Assembly (NCBI GenBank): GCA_963925675.1
Contig: CAWUSW010000025.1
Coordinates: 3,746-67,745, forward strand
Length of the DNA stretch: 64,000 nt
Reading direction: 5' to 3'
Source: Eutrophocola sp963925675
GTDB taxonomy: Bacteria; Pseudomonadota; Gammaproteobacteria; Pseudomonadales; Pseudohongiellaceae
Below are positions 59,974 through 64,000 of this stretch, piece by piece. Position 1 is the stretch's first letter. Every line of letters begins with the position of its first letter. The notes under the pieces were generated by a model. That model saw only the letters and a program-made list of their open reading frames with translations, was not told the origin of the DNA and ran no database searches. Both the position numbers and the translations under genes were made by a program.

Positions 59974-60510
59974 CTATAAGGTTTCCAGGATTTGTTGTTG
60001 TTCATTCAGCTTTTGCTGAAACTGTTGACTCACTTCCTGCGCGCTGTTCTGCATTTGTCTTATTCAAGCTGGAATTAAAGGGGATTCACTTTCAGCGCTT
60101 TGCATGCCATTTTGGCCTGAGACAGAACCAGTCCTTTTATTCCCGCCTTCCTCATTTTCGTTTTGTTCTTGCCTATAAAGAGTCATCCCTGTTGTTGCCT
60201 GCAGATCCATGGTTTCTGTCTGCACGCCTGCTGGTGGTGAATTAGTGTAATGCCAGTTTCACTGCTCATCCTGCATGCGATAAATTTCTTGCGTGGTGAT
60301 TTCAATGTCCATGCCGGAAGCACGGGCTGAATCGCTGTTGGAAATACTTGTAGAGCGATTGTCATCATTAGAAAGGATATCCAGCGCAATACCACGCAGG
60401 CCAGAAAAATTAAAATCGGGTCTCAGCTTGTCGAGAGTTTTTATCGGGGTGCCATTCGGCTTTTTGATAATGAACAGGCTGGCATAGCTCAGCACCAGTG
60501 CCAGGGTCAT
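59974..60510 (-). pseudogene. DUF4124-like gene interrupted by two in-frame TGA codons
   Basis: One reading frame of 179 codons from ATG 60510 to TAG 59974, broken only by TGA at 60259-60261 and TGA at 60064-60066. Before the first stop: a membrane helix (MTLALVLSYASLFII), then acidic linker and EIYRMQDEQ. Directly after it: NWHYTNSPPAGVQTE. Read through, QDEQ-x-NWHYTNSPP is the DUF4124 core (usually D-x-x-G-x-x-H-Y-[ST]-[DN]-x-P-P), with the stop where Gly is expected, so a GGA to TGA change is likely. After the second stop, RQMQNSAQEVSQQFQQKLNE continues a coiled coil in frame. The start has no good ribosome site. The shortest reading is a real 83-residue protein at 60259-60510. Confidence 0.6.
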
Positions 60511-60665
60511 TAGTTTGATAAATATTTTTATGAGGCTCGCTAGTGCCTGACTTATTCCTGTTATTTGAAAGGTACTTGGTCCGGGCAGGTAACATCAATA
60601 TATGAAAGTCATGAAAAAATAGATCATTAAATCAATGTGTTATAGGTACGATTCTTGCTGGGGAA

Positions 60666-61850
60666 TTACTCAAGTTTGCTGTGCCAGATAAGCTGTATCA
60701 GGACAGCTAAAGAGATTGCCACCAGAATCTGGTAAGAAACGGGTATTGCCGTGCCGGTATAAATAAGGGCTAGCAGTGGGCCTACCAGGGCGCCAGTGCT
60801 GAAACGCAGGGTACGCGATACGGCGGAGGCAGAGCTTGCCTGATTTGGGAATTCAATCAAAATCAACGATTCTGCATTAACCGATACTATTCCCAGGCTG
60901 CCGATAATCATAAAGTAGCATGCGGCAGTCCAGTACAGGGACAAGTCTGAATAACTTATCACGACAAGAATAATTGCAAATATAAAGGCTGTCCCGATTC
61001 CCTTGTGCAGCATGCGCCTGGAGCCCTGTCGGGACACATGTCTTACATTAATTAAGTTGGCGAGAATCAGTGAGGCTGCTGTGGTGGTAAACAACATGCC
61101 AAACATAAGCTCTGACACTCCGAACCAGGTGATGTATACGAAAGGAGCCGAAGTGAGATAGGTAAAAAATGCCAGTGAAGACATCAGGAATGTTGCCAGA
61201 GTCGGATATATCTTTGGAGTCGATAAAATAAAAATATAATTTTGCATGAAAGACTGTTTTTTACTTTCGGCATGAAACGTCTGGGTTTCTGGCAACTTCC
61301 AGAAAGTGAGGCCAAGAACTATAAAAGAGTAGAGGGTGAGAAGAAAAAATATAGAGCGCCAGTCACTAAAAGTGAGCAATGCTGAACCCAGCAGTGGCGC
61401 CACCAAAGGGGCGGTCAGCATGATCATGGTCACCGTGGACATGCCCTTGGCAGTATCCTTGCCGAAGGTATCCCGAATCATGGCGGGGATGACAATGGTC
61501 GCTGCACTGCCAAGTAAGCCCTGAAAGAAGCGAAACAGCAGGAATATCCCCGGTGTAGGGCTCAGAGCAAGCACCAGTGAGGTGGCAGCAAAGCCTGACA
61601 AACCAAATAGTGCCAGCGGTCTGCGGCCGTAACGATCAGACAAGGGGCCAAAAAACAGCATGCCGAAAGCGAAAGAGATCAGAAATATACTGAGTGAATT
61701 CTGTATGGTGCTGATTTCTGTATTCAAACTCTCTGCCATGCTTGGAATTGCCGGCAGGTACATATCAATTGCCAGGGGCGGCAGAGCGGAGATGGATGCC
61801 AACAAGGGCAGAGGCAGTTTGTCCTTCAGAGGATGATCAGGTGTGGACAA
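60666..61850 (-). CDS. MFS drug exporter, Bcr/CflA family
   Basis: 394 residues, 12 helices. PLLASISALPPLAIDMYLPAIP at helix 1, GPLSDRYGRRPLALFG as the MFS loop motif, RFFQGLLGSAATIVIPAMIRD and the motif-C-like TAPLVAPLLGSAL match the Bcr/CflA subfamily of proton-coupled multidrug exporters. The start is TTG at 61850, 5 bp after the nuclease gene; the next ATG would remove helix 1. Substrate unknown. Confidence 0.9.
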   Translation of the reverse strand: MSTPDHPLKDKLPLPLLASISALPPLAIDMYLPAIPSMAESLNTEISTIQNSLSIFLISFAFGMLFFGPLSDRYGRRPLALFGLSGFAATSLVLALSPTPGIFLLFRFFQGLLGSAATIVIPAMIRDTFGKDTAKGMSTVTMIMLTAPLVAPLLGSALLTFSDWRSIFFLLTLYSFIVLGLTFWKLPETQTFHAESKKQSFMQNYIFILSTPKIYPTLATFLMSSLAFFTYLTSAPFVYITWFGVSELMFGMLFTTTAASLILANLINVRHVSRQGSRRMLHKGIGTAFIFAIILVVISYSDLSLYWTAACYFMIIGSLGIVSVNAESLILIEFPNQASSASAVSRTLRFSTGALVGPLLALIYTGTAIPVSYQILVAISLAVLIQLIWHSKLE

Positions 61851-61855
61851 TGGGT

Positions 61856-62743
61856 CTAATCCAGGTTCAGCCAGCGCTGATGCATGGTGTCACTAAGCGC
61901 TAGTAAATCACTGATTTCTCTCAAGGCATCTTCGTTGATGCCGTTCCAGCATAGATCTGGCTCTTCATCGAAATCCATATCACAAACAATTGTAGTCAAT
62001 AATTTATTCAGCGGCAGCATTTCCTTGTGTGCATTAACCAGTGCCTGGACTCGTGTTGAGCCTCTGAATTTCATATCGGCAATTTGTTCAACGTTTGCTA
62101 TTACATCTTCTACCGAGGAAAACTTCTGCAAGATTCGGGATGCCGTGGTATAGCCGACTCCAGGTATACCGGGGATGTTGTCAACTTTATCGCCTGTTAG
62201 CGCCAGCATGTCAGCAATTTGATCAGGTCTTACCCCGAACTGTTTTTTGACGCCATGAGAATTAAGCACATTGCCGCGGGCAAAATCCCACCAGGCATCT
62301 TCTTCGCCAAGGACCAATTGGGTCAGGTCTTTATCTGCGCTCACGATGGTGACTGCCATTCCCTGTTCACGCAAACGATGTGCGAGGGAACCAATAATGT
62401 CATCAGCTTCATAACGATCACTGCCAAAATGTGGAATTCCCACGGCATGGCAAAAATCTCTGCAGTGCTGGAACTGAACTTTTAATTCTTCTGGTGCCGG
62501 GTCGCGATTGGCTTTGTACTCGGGGTACAGTCCCTTGCGATAAGAGTCCGTCTGGGATGAGTCAAAAGCGCAGGCGATAAACTCAGGTTTTTTCTGTCTG
62601 ATGAGCTGATAAAGAAAGTCTGCAAAACCAAACACAGCATTGCTGGGGTTGCCCTTGCTGTCTGTGATGGAATCATCATAGACAAACCATGCCCGGAAAA
62701 TATAGATGCTGGAATCGATGAGGTAAGCGCGGGGTAAGGGCAT
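61856..62743 (-). CDS. 5'-3' exonuclease / flap endonuclease (Xni/ExoIX-like)
   Basis: 295 residues, a stand-alone version of the DNA polymerase I 5' nuclease domain. Metal-binding acids in AYLIDSSIYIFRAW, ACAFDSSQTDSYRKGLYPEYKANR, EADDIIG, SADKDLTQLV and TGDKVDNIPGIPGVG (the helix-three-turn-helix that holds DNA). All the acidic clusters that I can align look kept, including those some Xni proteins lose, so it may retain full two-metal activity. First of a pair with the exporter. Confidence 0.9.
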   Translation of the reverse strand: MPLPRAYLIDSSIYIFRAWFVYDDSITDSKGNPSNAVFGFADFLYQLIRQKKPEFIACAFDSSQTDSYRKGLYPEYKANRDPAPEELKVQFQHCRDFCHAVGIPHFGSDRYEADDIIGSLAHRLREQGMAVTIVSADKDLTQLVLGEEDAWWDFARGNVLNSHGVKKQFGVRPDQIADMLALTGDKVDNIPGIPGVGYTTASRILQKFSSVEDVIANVEQIADMKFRGSTRVQALVNAHKEMLPLNKLLTTIVCDMDFDEEPDLCWNGINEDALREISDLLALSDTMHQRWLNLD

Positions 62744-62766
62744 GAAGGAATTCTACAGAATAATCA

Positions 62767-62906
62767 GTCACAAGTCTCAAGGTACAAGGTACAAGTGGAA
62801 AGGATGTAGGCCGGAAGAGCGCAGCGATATCCGGCAAGGCGTCTGCAAGACGCCTGCTTGAGACTTGTACCTTGTACCTTGAGACTTGTAACTTGAGACT
62901 TAAAGC
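62767..62906. repeat. Heptamer element with two facing arrays around a REP-like core
   Basis: Plus arm: GTCACAA, GTCTCAA, GGTACAA, GGTACAA, GTGGAAA (62767-62801). Core: GGATGTAGGCCGGAAGAGCG..., a REP-like hairpin (GCCGGA/TCCGGC), plus AGGCGTCTGCAAGACGCCT. Minus arm, beginning at the base after the yafV stop (62906) and reading down: GCTTTAA, GTCTCAA, GTTACAA, GTCTCAA, GGTACAA, GGTACAA, GTCTCAA (to 62858). The arms are partly complementary, so the 140 bp can fold into one long cruciform. Confidence 0.93.
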
Positions 62907-63686
62907 TTATTTCAACTCAAACTCATCCGCATCCAGATGCGCAGGAAAAGCGCTTCGATACTGTTCCAGTTTGGTCTTATCGAGAGTCACCGAATAAGTG
63001 CCTGCTGTTTCGCCTGCATCCAGCAAAATTTTTCCTGAAGCATCAATTGTCATGCTGTGACCAATGTAATCAATTTCATTGCCATCCCTGCCAATGCGAT
63101 TGACTCCTGCCACACAAGCCAGGTTTTCTATAGCTCGAGCTTGCAGCAAGGACTGCCAGTGTTGGTTTCTTGCCGCTGGCCAGTTGGCTACAAATAAAAG
63201 CAGGTCATAATCAAGATCTGATGTGTTGCGGCTCCAAACCGGAAAGCGTAGGTCGTAACAAACCAGGGGCAGAATTCGCCAGCCCCGCCATTGAATTATT
63301 ATTCGTTCGCTGCCGGATGAGTAGCGCTGGTCTTCACCCAGCATGCGAAATAAATGGCGTTTATCATAAAACTGCACGCTGCCATCGGGAGTAACAAACA
63401 CCATGCGATTGTAGCGTTGGTCCTTGTCATTCACGGCAATGCTGCCGCAGATGGCTGCATCATAGTTCCCGGCAATCTCCTGCATCCAGTCAATAGATTC
63501 GCCCGGCCAGTCTTCGGCAATAGTGCCGCGGCCCATAGAAAAGGCGCTGGTGAACATTTCCGGCAGGATAATCAGATCTGTTTTTTCAACTGACTGCGCT
63601 ATTAATTCTGCTAGTATTTTTCGATTGGCATGGGCTTGCTGCCATTGCAGATTGGATTGAACGAGTGTCAGGGAGAGATTATTCAT
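62907..63686 (-). CDS. yafV: Omega-amidase YafV-type (nitrilase superfamily)
   Basis: 259 residues from ATG 63686 (MNNLSLTLVQSNLQW); open codons upstream are low-complexity, derived from a repeat. Nitrilase triad: Glu in IILPEMFTSAFSMG, Lys in FYDKRHLFRM, Cys in PLVCYDLRFPVWSRN. Homologues of YafV (256 residues in E. coli) hydrolyse alpha-ketoglutaramate or act in metabolite repair. The minus-strand stop abuts a heptamer array. Confidence 0.93.
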   Translation of the reverse strand: MNNLSLTLVQSNLQWQQAHANRKILAELIAQSVEKTDLIILPEMFTSAFSMGRGTIAEDWPGESIDWMQEIAGNYDAAICGSIAVNDKDQRYNRMVFVTPDGSVQFYDKRHLFRMLGEDQRYSSGSERIIIQWRGWRILPLVCYDLRFPVWSRNTSDLDYDLLLFVANWPAARNQHWQSLLQARAIENLACVAGVNRIGRDGNEIDYIGHSMTIDASGKILLDAGETAGTYSVTLDKTKLEQYRSAFPAHLDADEFELK

Positions 63687-63730
63687 AGGGGCTTGGTGGG
63701 TCGCCTTAACTTTTAGAGATGGTGAAAAAA

Positions 63731-63924
63731 GATAAAGGATGAAAGAAATAGGATAAAGGATAAAGGCAATACACTTCAGCGAAGCAATGAAGATTTCATT
63801 GAAACGGACATGATCCCTGTTTTTTTTGGAGATAAAAAACAAAGGAAGGATCAAAGGATAAAGGAATTAATGAAGCTGAAATAGCCCACCTTTATCCTTT
63901 ATCCTTTTTCTTTAATCCTTCTTT
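63731..63924. repeat. Heptamer element upstream of yafV with inverted arms
   Basis: Plus arm: GATAAAG, GATGAAA, GAAATAG, GATAAAG, GATAAAG (63731-63765). Minus arm, beginning at the base after the stop of the right-edge gene and reading down from 63924: AAAGAAG, GATTAAA, GAAAAAG, GATAAAG, GATAAAG, then GTGGGC (to 63885). Some further GATAAAA/GGATAAAGG words lie between (63831-63866). About 194 bp; it fills the gap between the two genes. Confidence 0.88.
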
Positions 63925-64000
63925 CTAAGAGCCCCAAAGAGCCTGGGCATGATGATTAATATGATCTTCAATATATGTCGCGATGAAAAAATAACTGTGA
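63925..64000 (-). CDS. C-terminal end of an unidentified gene, cut by window edge
   Basis: On the minus strand one frame is open from the window edge to TAG at 63925-63927 and reads HSYFFIATYIEDHINHHAQA then LWGS. The composition is protein-like and the stop is followed at once by a heptamer array, as at other gene ends here, so I take it as a true 3' end. The HINHHAQ pattern hints at a metal-binding helical protein, but 24 residues are too few to name it. Confidence 0.5.
   Translation of the reverse strand, partial: HSYFFIATYIEDHINHHAQALWGS

Noticed and set aside
63687..63854. Longer yafV start at 63854
   Set aside because: The extra 56 residues are low-complexity and come from repeat DNA; YafV homologues begin at the ATG at 63686.

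Overview
The window is a chromosomal segment of a gammaproteobacterium. Four housekeeping blocks in Pseudomonas-like order support this: ychF-pth-rplY-prs-tRNA-Gln-ispE-lolB-TPR with hemA-prfA-prmC-moeB diverging; gatB-gatA-gatC with mreB-mreC-mreD diverging; ispB with rplU-rpmA-obgE-proB diverging, followed later by rpsT with murJ-ribF-lspA-fkpB-ispH diverging; and pilR-pilS. Many PQQ-dependent dehydrogenases, PepSY membrane proteins, a sodium:solute symporter with its small DUF4212 partner and secreted proteins of unknown function suggest a free-living aquatic heterotroph. Species cannot be named from the sequence alone.

Layout: 1-1.7 kb, the 3' part of a benzoylformate-decarboxylase-type gene and a small glutaredoxin. 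1.8-5.8 kb, a likely envelope-modification group (small YLDPGTGS protein, SAM methyltransferase, membrane alkaline-phosphatase-superfamily protein with a Thr candidate nucleophile). 6-8.2 kb, a PQQ dehydrogenase between tRNA-Met and a decayed 3' half of the same tRNA. 8.6-21.6 kb, translation, PRPP, isoprenoid, haem and lipoprotein-sorting genes. 21.8-30.2 kb, rhlB, a PIN-toxin relic, gatCAB and mreBCD. 30.2-37 kb, an oxidative cluster: quinohemoprotein alcohol dehydrogenase, a coupled lipoprotein, two PepSY proteins and a soluble-type PQQ sugar dehydrogenase. 38.6-52.3 kb, ribosomal, GTPase, proline and lipoprotein-maturation genes, interrupted between proB and rpsT by a palindromic repeat and a secreted-protein/metallo-hydrolase cassette, and with no ileS between ribF and lspA. 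52.4-57.6 kb, pilRS and nadE. 57.9-64 kb, symporter, drug exporter, flap nuclease, YafV amidase and the tail of one more gene.

The least expected signal lies between the genes. Arrays of 7-bp tandem repeats, with different but related units (GATAAAA, GATAAAG, GGTGCAA, GATACAA, GGTACAA, GTCTCAA), start at or inside the stop codons of six genes (hemA, prmC, a PepSY gene, nadE, yafV, the right-edge gene), always on the coding strand. A seventh lies 53 bp after mreB. Several end in GTGGAAA or GTGGG and run into a REP-like hairpin, and at four loci the array faces an inverted partner array, giving elements of about 90-195 bp. Other notable points: decayed tandem copies of tRNA-Gln, a tandem pair of AT-rich stem-loop repeats, a probable ATT start codon in mreC, and a DUF4124-like gene broken by two in-frame TGA codons.
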